Positions 7,381 through 14,457 of a stretch of 64,000 bases of DNA are shown piece by piece. The notes beneath the pieces are model-generated. The model searched no databases, had not been told where the DNA came from, and was given only the letters and a program-made list of their open reading frames with translations. Position numbers and translations under genes: made by a program. Origin of the DNA: Streptomyces fradiae (GTDB lineage Bacteria > Actinomycetota > Actinomycetes > Streptomycetales > Streptomycetaceae); contig NZ_CP065958.1 of NCBI RefSeq assembly GCF_041270065.1, forward strand, positions 5,580,001 to 5,644,000. The letters are read 5' to 3'. Within the stretch, counting starts at the first letter, position 1, and each line of letters opens with the position of its first letter.

Positions 7381-9081
7381 ATGGACGCTGACGCCATCGA
7401 GGAAGGCCGCCGTCGCTGGCAGGCCCGTTACGACAAGGCCCGCAAGCGCGACGCCGACTTCACCACGCTCTCCGGGGACCCGGTCGAGCCGGTCTACGGC
7501 CCGCGCCCCGGGGACAGCTACGAGGGGTTCGAGCGCATCGGCTGGCCCGGTGAGTACCCCTTCACCCGCGGTCTGCACCCGACCGGCTACCGGGGCCGCA
7601 CCTGGACCATCCGCCAGTTCGCCGGCTTCGGCAACGCCGAGCAGACCAACGAGCGCTACAAGATGATCCTGGCCGCCGGCGGCGGCGGGCTCTCGGTCGC
7701 CTTCGACATGCCCACCCTCATGGGCCGCGACTCCGACGACCCGCGCTCGCTCGGCGAGGTCGGGCACTGCGGTGTCGCCATCGACTCCGCCGCCGACATG
7801 GAGGTCCTCTTCAAGGACATCCCGCTGGGCGACGTCACCACCTCGATGACGATCTCCGGCCCCGCCGTCCCCGTCTTCTGCATGTACCTGGTCGCCGCCG
7901 AGCGCCAGGGCGTCGACCCGGCCGTCCTCAACGGCACGCTGCAGACGGACATCTTCAAGGAGTACATCGCGCAGAAGGAGTGGCTCTTCCCGCCGGAGCC
8001 GCACCTGCGCCTGATCGGCGACCTGATGGAGCACTGCGCGCAGGGCATCCCCGCGTACAAGCCGCTCTCGGTCTCCGGCTACCACATCCGCGAGGCCGGG
8101 GCGACGGCCGCGCAGGAGCTCGCGTACACCCTCGCCGACGGCTTCGGCTACGTGGAGCTCGGTCTCTCCCGCGGCCTCGACGTCGACGTCTTCGCGCCCG
8201 GCCTCTCCTTCTTCTTCGACGCGCACCTCGACTTCTTCGAGGAGATCGCCAAGTTCCGCGCCGCGCGCCGGATCTGGGCCCGCTGGATGAAGGAGGTCTA
8301 CGGCGCCAAGACCGACAAGGCGCAGTGGCTCCGCTTCCACACCCAGACCGCCGGTGTCTCGCTCACCGCGCAGCAGCCGTACAACAACGTCGTGCGCACC
8401 GCGGTCGAGGCCCTCTCCGCGGTCCTCGGCGGCACCAACTCGCTGCACACCAACGCCCTCGACGAGACCCTCGCGCTCCCCAGCGAGCAGGCCGCCGAGA
8501 TCGCGCTGCGCACCCAGCAGGTGCTGATGGAGGAGACCGGCGTCGCCAACGTGGCGGACCCGCTGGGCGGTTCCTGGTACGTGGAGCAGCTCACCGACCG
8601 CATCGAGGCCGACGCCGAGAAGATCTTCGAGCAGATCAAGGAGCGCGGTCTGCGCGCCCACCCGGACGGCAAGCACCCGATCGGGCCGATCACCTCCGGC
8701 ATCCTGCGCGGCATCGAGGACGGCTGGTTCACCGGCGAGATCGCCGAGTCCGCCTTCCGCTACCAGCAGGCCCTGGAGAAGGGCGAGAAGCGGGTCGTCG
8801 GCGTCAATGTGCACCACGGCTCGGTCACCGGCGACCTGGAGATCCTGCGGGTCAGCCACGAGGTCGAGTGGGAGCAGGTCCGCGTCCTCGGCGACCGCAA
8901 GGGCAAGCGGGACGAGGCCAAGGTGCGCGCCGCCCTCGAAGCGATGCTGGCGGCGGCCCGGGACGGGAACAACATGATCCCGCCGATGCTCGACGCCGTA
9001 CGGGCCGAGGCCACGCTGGGCGAGATCTGCGACGTGCTCCGCGAGGAGTGGGGCGTCTACACGGAGCCGGCCGGCTTCTAG
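7381..9081 (+). CDS. icmA: Isobutyryl-CoA mutase large subunit IcmA
   Basis: Adenosylcobalamin-dependent mutase large subunit that interconverts isobutyryl-CoA and n-butyryl-CoA, linking valine breakdown to butyrate-derived extender units. It has 566 residues, the usual IcmA length, and contains only the substrate-binding barrel; the B12 domain is on a separate small subunit (IcmB), which is not in this window. Two positions separate isobutyryl-CoA mutase from methylmalonyl-CoA mutase: Phe80 (IRQFAGFG, Tyr in the methylmalonyl enzyme) and Gln198 (YIAQKEW, Arg there). Both are the isobutyryl type. The upstream palindrome indicates repression by a dimeric regulator. Annotation as methylmalonyl-CoA mutase would be misleading. 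Confidence 0.93.
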   Translation: MDADAIEEGRRRWQARYDKARKRDADFTTLSGDPVEPVYGPRPGDSYEGFERIGWPGEYPFTRGLHPTGYRGRTWTIRQFAGFGNAEQTNERYKMILAAGGGGLSVAFDMPTLMGRDSDDPRSLGEVGHCGVAIDSAADMEVLFKDIPLGDVTTSMTISGPAVPVFCMYLVAAERQGVDPAVLNGTLQTDIFKEYIAQKEWLFPPEPHLRLIGDLMEHCAQGIPAYKPLSVSGYHIREAGATAAQELAYTLADGFGYVELGLSRGLDVDVFAPGLSFFFDAHLDFFEEIAKFRAARRIWARWMKEVYGAKTDKAQWLRFHTQTAGVSLTAQQPYNNVVRTAVEALSAVLGGTNSLHTNALDETLALPSEQAAEIALRTQQVLMEETGVANVADPLGGSWYVEQLTDRIEADAEKIFEQIKERGLRAHPDGKHPIGPITSGILRGIEDGWFTGEIAESAFRYQQALEKGEKRVVGVNVHHGSVTGDLEILRVSHEVEWEQVRVLGDRKGKRDEAKVRAALEAMLAAARDGNNMIPPMLDAVRAEATLGEICDVLREEWGVYTEPAGF

Positions 9082-9101
9082 GGCCTCCGCCGTCAGGCAC
9101 G

Positions 9102-9133
9102 AGGGGCGGTACGGGAGTTCCCGTACCGCCCCT
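9102..9133. terminator. Bidirectional terminator between icmA and the TetR gene
   Basis: Perfect 15-bp stem (AGGGGCGGTACGGGA with its complement) and a two-base apex, located between two convergent stop codons. The right arm is followed by TCGTCG, with no U-run, as is common in Streptomyces. Confidence 0.75.
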
Positions 9134-9175
9134 TCGTCGTACGGCCCCGGCCGCCGGCGTCGCTTTTCGGCCGTC

Positions 9176-9826
9176 CTAGCCGACCTGGCCGGCCTCGTCC
9201 ACCGCGCCGAGGCCGCCGATGAGCAGTGCGGACAGGCGCCGCACCCACGCCTGGTCGACCGGTTCGGCGCTCACCAGGGCGCGGTGCACCACGGCGCCGG
9301 CCACCACGTCGAAGATCAGGTCGTCGCCGGCCGCGATGGTCTCCGGGTCGCGCTCGGCGGGCAGCTCGCCGCGCTCCTGGGCGCGCTGGCGGCCCTCCAG
9401 GACCAGTCGCTTCTGGCGGTCCACGATGGAGTCGCGGATCCGCTCGCGGAGCGGTTCGTCGCGGGTGGACTCGGCGACCACCGCCATCAGGGCGGTCTTG
9501 GTCTCGGGGCGTTCGAGCAGCGCGGCGAACTGCAGGACGACGTTTTCGATGTCGGCGCGCAGGGAACCCAGATCAGGCAGTTCGAGTTCGTCGAACAGGA
9601 CGGCGACGGCGTCCACGACGAGTTCGTTCTTGTTGGCCCAGCGCCGGTAGAGCGTGGTCTTGGCGACGCCGGCCCGGGTCGCGACATCGCCCATGGAGAG
9701 CTTGGACCAGCCCAGTTCCACGAGGGCCGCCCGGGTCGCCTCCAGGATGGCCGTGTCGGCCTCCACGGAGCGCGGGCGTCCGGTTCGGCTTCGGGAACGG
9801 GTGCGGCTACACATGGACGCGACCAT
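9176..9826 (-). CDS. TetR-family transcriptional regulator
   Basis: A 216-residue repressor-type protein. The N-terminal helix-turn-helix is clear (ATRAALVELGWSKLSMGDV...TRAGVAKTTLYRRWANKNEL), followed by an all-helical ligand/dimer domain of the TetR_C type. The basic leader before it (RSRSRTGRPRS) is usual in Streptomyces TetR proteins. Start choice is uncertain: an ATG at 9826 or one four codons further in at 9814; neither has a good ribosome-binding site, and the first would suit a leaderless transcript. It is convergent with icmA and is a candidate for binding the icmA palindrome, though that is inference from proximity. Confidence 0.85.
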   Translation of the reverse strand: MVASMCSRTRSRSRTGRPRSVEADTAILEATRAALVELGWSKLSMGDVATRAGVAKTTLYRRWANKNELVVDAVAVLFDELELPDLGSLRADIENVVLQFAALLERPETKTALMAVVAESTRDEPLRERIRDSIVDRQKRLVLEGRQRAQERGELPAERDPETIAAGDDLIFDVVAGAVVHRALVSAEPVDQAWVRRLSALLIGGLGAVDEAGQVG

Positions 9827-9842
9827 ACCCGTCAGTAGGTAT
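9825..9842. promoter_or_regulatory. Dyad over the TetR start codon, possible autoregulatory site
   Basis: The arms ATACC and GGTAT are separated by eight bases, overlapping the first start codon of the TetR gene. Short arms make this weaker than the icmA palindrome, and the two sequences are not alike, so if the same protein binds both it must tolerate different half-sites. Confidence 0.35.
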
Positions 9843-10077
9843 TGCGCCAGTGGCGGGCGATGTGAGCCAGTTCACCACCGGCCCCGCCCCACGCCGGGGG
9901 TCGCTGCCATTACGCTACGACCCGTAGCGAAAGGCTTGAACAGCCTCAGCGACAACCACCGCGCCGGGTGGGGACCCGGCGCACACCCGCACACACCGAA
10001 CCGCATCGTCCCACCCCGGACGGCGCGGTTCAGCCATGGCTTTCCGGTTACGCGCGCGGAGGGGGGAGGATGTAGCC

Positions 10078-11046
10078 ATGCAGCCCCGAAACATGTCCAT
10101 GAGCGGCGTCGTCGACCTCGCCGCGGTGAAGGCGGCCGGCGAGGCCAAGGCGAAGGCCGAGGCGGCGCGCGCCGAGGCCGCGCGGCACGGCGGCACGTCC
10201 GCCGTCGCCCCCTCCGCCCTGGTGATCGACGTCGACGAGGCCGGCTTCGAGCGCGATGTGCTCCAGCGGTCCGCCGAGGTCCCGGTCGTCATCGACTTCT
10301 GGGCCGAGTGGTGCGAGCCCTGCAAGCAGCTCGGCCCCCTTCTGGAGCGTCTGGCCGTCGAGTACAACGGGCGGTTCCTGCTCGCCAAGGTCGACGTCGA
10401 CGCCAACCAGATGCTGATGCAGCAGTTCGGCATCCAGGGAATTCCGGCCGTTTTCGCGGTGGTCGCCGGTCAGGCGCTGCCGCTCTTCCAGGGTGCCGCC
10501 CCCGAGGCGCAGATCCGCCAGACCCTCGACCAGCTGGTCCAGGTCGCCGAGGAGCGCTTCGGCCTCACCGGCATCCAGGTCGACCCCGACGCGACCGGCG
10601 ACGAGAGCGCCGCGCCCGCGCCGGCCGGTCCGTATGACGCGCTGCTCGAGGCGGCCATGTCCGCGCTCGACGCGGGCGACCTGGCCGGCGCCGTCCAGGC
10701 GTACAAGAACGTGCTCGCCGACGACCCCGGTCACCCGGAGGCCAAGCTGGGGCTCGCCCAGGCCGAACTGCTCTCCCGGGTGCAGGGCGTGGACCCGCAG
10801 CAGGTGCGCAAGAACGCGGCGGACAACCCGGCCGACGTGGCCGCCCAGATCGCCGCCGCCGACCTGGACCTGGTGGGCGGGCACGTGCAGGACGCCTTCG
10901 GGCGGCTCATCGACGCCGTGCGCCGCACGGCCGGTGAGGACCGGGACGCGGCGCGGCTGCGGCTCCTGGAGCTCTTCGAGGTGATCGGCGCCGACGACCC
11001 GCGGGTGACGGCGGCCCGGCAGGCCCTGGCGAGCGCCCTGTTCTGA
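10078..11046 (+). CDS. Thioredoxin-domain protein with TPR-like C-terminus (YbbN/CnoX type)
   Basis: A 322-residue cytoplasmic protein, probably a redox-linked co-chaperone. An Ala/Lys-rich helix at residues 15-40 leads into a thioredoxin fold with the active site WAEWCEPCKQ (Cys79 and Cys82). The cis-Pro loop appears as GIQGIPAVF. From about residue 180 there is a helical repeat region (AMSALDAGDLAGAVQAYKNVLADDPGHPEAKLGLAQAELL, TPR-like), as in YbbN/CnoX. The ATG was chosen because GGGGGGAGGA lies seven bases upstream; an in-frame ATG 14 codons earlier has no such site. The gene is followed by a strong hairpin. Retention of both active-site Cys suggests real redox activity. Confidence 0.85.
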   Translation: MQPRNMSMSGVVDLAAVKAAGEAKAKAEAARAEAARHGGTSAVAPSALVIDVDEAGFERDVLQRSAEVPVVIDFWAEWCEPCKQLGPLLERLAVEYNGRFLLAKVDVDANQMLMQQFGIQGIPAVFAVVAGQALPLFQGAAPEAQIRQTLDQLVQVAEERFGLTGIQVDPDATGDESAAPAPAGPYDALLEAAMSALDAGDLAGAVQAYKNVLADDPGHPEAKLGLAQAELLSRVQGVDPQQVRKNAADNPADVAAQIAAADLDLVGGHVQDAFGRLIDAVRRTAGEDRDAARLRLLELFEVIGADDPRVTAARQALASALF

Positions 11047-11108
11047 GCCCTCGTCCGGTCCTCGCCCGCGCTCCACAACGGGACGATTTGGCGACACAGT
11101 GACATTCG

Positions 11109-11146
11109 GCGGCCGCGCTTTACCAAAACTTGGTAATCGCGGCCGC
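11109..11146. repeat. Long interrupted hairpin (terminator or operator) after the thioredoxin gene
   Basis: An outer 9-bp stem (GCGGCCGCG with its exact complement) encloses an inner 7-bp AT-rich dyad, TTACCAA-AAC-TTGGTAA, with a short asymmetric bulge between them. It lies about 60 bp after the thioredoxin stop, so it may terminate that transcript. The AT-rich inner palindrome also looks like a protein-binding site. There is no U-run. Confidence 0.6.
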
Positions 11147-11148
11147 TG

Positions 11149-11161
11149 TTACTTGCAGTAA
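11149..11161. promoter_or_regulatory. Palindrome TTACT-TGC-AGTAA
   Basis: A perfect 5-bp inverted repeat with a 3-bp spacer, directly after the long hairpin. It shares its half-site with the palindrome 116 bp further on and with the ends of the icmA operator half-sites. The gap from 11047 to 11648 has no gene I can support. Confidence 0.45.
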
Positions 11162-11276
11162 ATCGAACCCGAAAATCTGTCCGGTTTTCTCCGCCCTCAT
11201 CCTCCTTTGTCGTGTCACGCGGAGGCACCCTGTGTGGCCGTCCGATGTCGGCCCGTCGTGTCGTGGTTATCAGGCC

Positions 11277-11292
11277 GTTACTAGCGAGTAAC
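11277..11292. promoter_or_regulatory. Palindrome GTTACT-AGCG-AGTAAC upstream of the DUF6230 operon
   Basis: A perfect 6-bp inverted repeat with a 4-bp spacer, AT-rich in GC-rich surroundings, 357 bp before the DUF6230 start codon. Its form is typical of operators for dimeric TetR- or GntR-type regulators. The regulator is unknown. Confidence 0.55.
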
Positions 11293-11648
11293 GAACCCCC
11301 TTGTGCGGGCGCCCGTAATGGACCACGATCGGCGACGCTCGGTCCGACACCGCACCAGCCCGGCTCCCCGCCGACTGCGCGCGGCGAAGGGTCCCCACCG
11401 AGCGGGCCGGCGGCGACGTCGCCGGCCGTGGACAGGGGGGTTCCTGCTCTGACCGGCAGGGCCTGTCCGATCCGGCCGCGCACCGCGTGGCCAGTGGTTG
11501 TCGCTCGGGGGTGATCGCCGGTGATTAGGACGCGCGTCGTGCCGCCTGAGCCCTCGGCGCTCTCCTTCCCGAGGACGTAGCACTTCTCCCATCCCAGGAC
11601 GGGCCCTGGGCCCATCCGGAGATGTACGTCCGAGAAGGAGGAATTCTC

Positions 11649-12314
11649 ATGAAGTCCCAGGTTCGTGGCGGGACCAGATGGAAGCGGTTCGCCGTCGTCA
11701 TGGTGCCGAGCGTGGCCGCGACGGCCGCGATCGGTGTCGGCCTGGCCCAGGGCGCGCTCGCCGCGTCGTTCAGCATCTCCGGCCAGGAGTTCAAGGTCAG
11801 CACCGACAGCCTCGTCGGCAATGACTTCGTGCAGTACGGCAGCGTGGACGCGGGCAAGGACCTCGAGGGCAAGGACTTCGCCGCTCCGGTGGCGGTCTCC
11901 GGCTTCTCCGAGGCCTGGATCACCAACATGTGCCAGTCCGTCGTGACGCCGAACATCCCGTTCGTCGGCGATGTGACGCTGCAGCTGAAGGCCGGCACCG
12001 GCGGCGCCAACGACGCCTCCAAGAAGGTCTACGCGAAGAACATCTACCTGGATGTCTCCTCGCTCAAGACCGACGCCGAGTTCGAGAACATCGACATCGG
12101 CGTGGCGGCGGGCAACCTCGCCAAGGCGCCGGGCAAGCCGGGCATCCAGCCGAACACCAAGGCCAACCCGTACGGCTTCGGCCAGCGCGCGGACGTGGCC
12201 CGGCTGTCCAACGTGCAGCAGACGGCGTGGGCGACCACCGCCGGCACCTTCAAGCTGCCCGACCTCGACCTGTCGCTGAAGCGCGGCAAGGGCGCCGGGG
12301 TCGAGTGCTTCTGA
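11649..12314 (+). CDS. DUF6230-family exported protein
   Basis: A 221-residue protein of unknown function, often labelled cholesterol esterase in Streptomyces genomes without support. A basic N-terminus (KSQVRGGTRWKR) is followed by a hydrophobic segment (about residues 16-38) ending in ALAASFS, a likely signal peptide. The mature part is polar, with few Cys (one in TNMCQS, one in VECF at the C-terminus), and lacks a visible Ser-His-Asp esterase motif. The ATG is preceded by GAAGGAGGAA, one of the best ribosome-binding sites in the window, suggesting high expression. It is the first gene of a set with DUF6114 and a Thr/Pro-rich membrane protein. Confidence 0.83.
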   Translation: MKSQVRGGTRWKRFAVVMVPSVAATAAIGVGLAQGALAASFSISGQEFKVSTDSLVGNDFVQYGSVDAGKDLEGKDFAAPVAVSGFSEAWITNMCQSVVTPNIPFVGDVTLQLKAGTGGANDASKKVYAKNIYLDVSSLKTDAEFENIDIGVAAGNLAKAPGKPGIQPNTKANPYGFGQRADVARLSNVQQTAWATTAGTFKLPDLDLSLKRGKGAGVECF

Positions 12315-12445
12315 GGCAGACGTCCACCTCGGACTGAAGCCCGGGGGTGTGGGGCCGCCTCGCGCGGCCCCGCATCCGCACACCACGGGCACCTGCCCGC
12401 TCTTCCCTCTTTTCTCAGTACCACCGCTTTCAGGGAGCTGTTTCC

Positions 12446-13060
12446 ATGAGCGCCGAGTCCACTGCTTCCAGCGGAGTCCACCAGGAGAACCGGTTCCGTG
12501 TCTGGCGGCAGACCCGGCCCTTCTGGGCGGGCCTGTTCACGATGCTGGGCGGCGTCCCGATCGCGTACCTCCCGTACGGGGACATGCGCCTCGGCAACGT
12601 CACCCTCGCCATGGCGACGACCGCCGGAGCCGGTGCGCTGATCATCGGCGTGCTGCTGATCACCCTCGGGCTCACCATGTGGTTCCAGCCCGCCGTCCGG
12701 GTCTTCGCGGGCGTGGCGGCCATCGTGCTCGGACTCATCTCCATCCCCGTGTCGAACTTCGGCGGCCTGGTCGTCGGCTTCCTCCTCGCCCTCGTCGGCG
12801 GCGGCATGTCCGCGGCGTGGGCCCCGGCCCCGCCGGCGGAGGAGTCCGCGGAGGAGCCGGAGCGGGCCGAGCAGTCGGAGTGGGCCGAGCGGCCGGAGTC
12901 GGACGAGCGGACGGAGGCGGCGCCGGCCGCCCCGGGCGAGCACCACGAGCACGACGGCACGACCGGTACGACGCAGCCGCTGATCCCCCAGCAGGGTGCC
13001 GAGGTCCCGGTGGCCGAGACCACGACCGAAGCCAACGGCGGGAGTAACAGTGCGGGGTGA
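12446..13060 (+). CDS. DUF6114-family membrane protein
   Basis: A 204-residue integral membrane protein. Four hydrophobic segments lie between about residues 25 and 120 (RPFWAGLFTMLGGVPIAYLPYG, then three more), followed by an acidic Glu/Pro-rich tail and a Thr/Gly-rich end. The RVWRQTRPFWAG start is characteristic of DUF6114, which is repeatedly found beside DUF6230 in Streptomyces. The ATG has GGGAG upstream. The final 11 bases overlap the GTG of the next gene, so translation is probably coupled. No enzymatic motif is visible; a role as membrane partner of the DUF6230 protein is inference. Confidence 0.82.
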   Translation: MSAESTASSGVHQENRFRVWRQTRPFWAGLFTMLGGVPIAYLPYGDMRLGNVTLAMATTAGAGALIIGVLLITLGLTMWFQPAVRVFAGVAAIVLGLISIPVSNFGGLVVGFLLALVGGGMSAAWAPAPPAEESAEEPERAEQSEWAERPESDERTEAAPAAPGEHHEHDGTTGTTQPLIPQQGAEVPVAETTTEANGGSNSAG

Positions 13061-14346
13061 CGAAACACAGTCGGCCGGGACGGAGAGAGGACCGCGCCAC
13101 GCGGCCCCCCGCAAGTCCTTCCTGAACAAGCTCCACGCGCCGGTCGGCAAGGCGATGGCCCTCGCGGCCATGCCCACCGCGGTGATCGTGGGCATGGGCC
13201 TGGCGCCCCGGCTCGCCCTCGCCGACGACAGCAAGGACATCCCCTTCGCGCCCGGCCCGTGCGTGACCCGCTCGGACGAGCCGACGGCCGACCCGTCCGC
13301 CACGGCGGACGCGACGGAGAGCCCGAAGCCGACCGCGAGCGCCACCGCGACCGCGCAGCCCACCGAGGAGCCCCCCCCCGGACGCCTCGGCGAGCACGGA
13401 ACCCAAGCCGACGGCGACCTCCGACGCGACCGCGCAGCCGAAGACGGGCACCACCCAGGCGCCCGCGCCCAAGACCACCACGGCGCCCGCGCCCACCCCG
13501 ACGCCCACCAAGTCGGTCAACCCGCTCGACCCGCTGGGCCTCGGCGACGCGCTCAAGGACCTGTTCGACGGGCCCGACGCGACGACCGCACCGGCGCCCG
13601 CGCCCACCTCGTCGGCCACCCCGACGAAGGCGCCCACCACGACCACGGCCCCCACGAAGGCGCCCACCGCGCCGACCGGCACGACCGCGGACAAGCCCGC
13701 CGGGAAGACGGAGACGACCGACACGGTCGACAAGACGAAGGCCGCCATCCAGGACGCCGCCGACAAGGCCGGCGCCACCACGGAGGAGCTGGACGACTCC
13801 GCGAAGGGCCTCGAACCGACCGCGGACGAGGACATACCGGACGGCGCCAAGCCGCGCTTCCCCTGCCCCGAGCCCGACCCCGAGGCGCTCGCCGCGGCGG
13901 AGCTGGAGCCCGGCATGCCGCTGCTCCCGGACGCGCCGTGGCGCCTGGAGACCAGCACCCTGGAGCTGCGCGGCCTCAAGTACCACGGCATCGTCGAGGT
14001 GAAGACGGGCAGCGGTCAGATCAAGAAGGTCCTCAAGTTCACCGCGGACGAGGTGGACATCTGGAACCTGCACCAGCTGACGGAGCACTCCGACGGGCTG
14101 ACCGGACACGTCCGCTCCAACCCGGGCTCGAAGTCCACCATCCGCAACGGCACGGTGACCATGTACACGGAGGAGCTGAAGGGCAATCTCTTCGGCCTCA
14201 TCCCGGTCACCTTCAGCCCGCAGTCCCCGCCGCCGCTCGACGTCCCGTGGGCCGTCTTCACCAACTGCACGGTGAAGCAGGCCGGCCAGTTCGGCGGCAC
14301 GCTCAAGGTCCCGGGCCTGCGCAACACCATCGAGCCCAACGCGTAA
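13050..14346 (+). pseudogene. Thr/Pro-rich membrane protein, frameshifted at a C9 tract
   Basis: Third gene of the DUF6230/DUF6114 operon. A GTG start with GGGAG five bases upstream reads VRGDETQSAG..., a hydrophobic segment (KAMALAAMPTAVIVGMGL) and DSKDIPFAPGPC, up to a run of Pro codons. There the frame is lost at nine Cs (13371-13379). Coding continues in the +1 frame as DASASTEPKPTATSDATAQP, a long Thr/Ala/Pro linker, a helical stretch (KTKAAIQDAADKAGATTEEL) and a folded C-terminal domain of about 140 residues ending RNTIEPNA. With one C fewer the product would be 431 residues. The uncorrected frame runs on through the terminator into pyk, so it is not a real alternative. Sequencing error, slippage or true mutation cannot be separated here. 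Confidence 0.8.
13371..13379 (+). repeat. C9 homopolymer at the frameshift point
   Basis: Nine consecutive Cs follow GAG. Eight Cs would restore one continuous reading frame through the whole gene. Confidence 0.85.
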
Positions 14347-14398
14347 CAGGGCCCACCGCGCAACAGAACCCACAGACCCTTCCGGGAGCCGCACAGGA

Positions 14399-14438
14399 CG
14401 GAGCCCCCGCCCCTCCGAGGAGGGACGGGGGCTCCGTC
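14399..14438. terminator. Bidirectional terminator between the frameshifted gene and pyk
   Basis: A 12-bp outer stem (ACGGAGCCCCCG with its complement CGGGGGCTCCGT) encloses an inner short CCTCC/GGAGG helix. It lies between convergent genes. Confidence 0.8.
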
Positions 14439-14457
14439 ATGAGCCGAGGCGGACGCG

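Noticed and set aside
11212..11514. A 100-codon ORF in the gap before the DUF6230 gene
   Set aside because: Its composition (Arg/Pro/Gly/Ala) is that of non-coding GC-rich DNA, it has no ribosome-binding site, and it overlaps a palindrome; no family resemblance.
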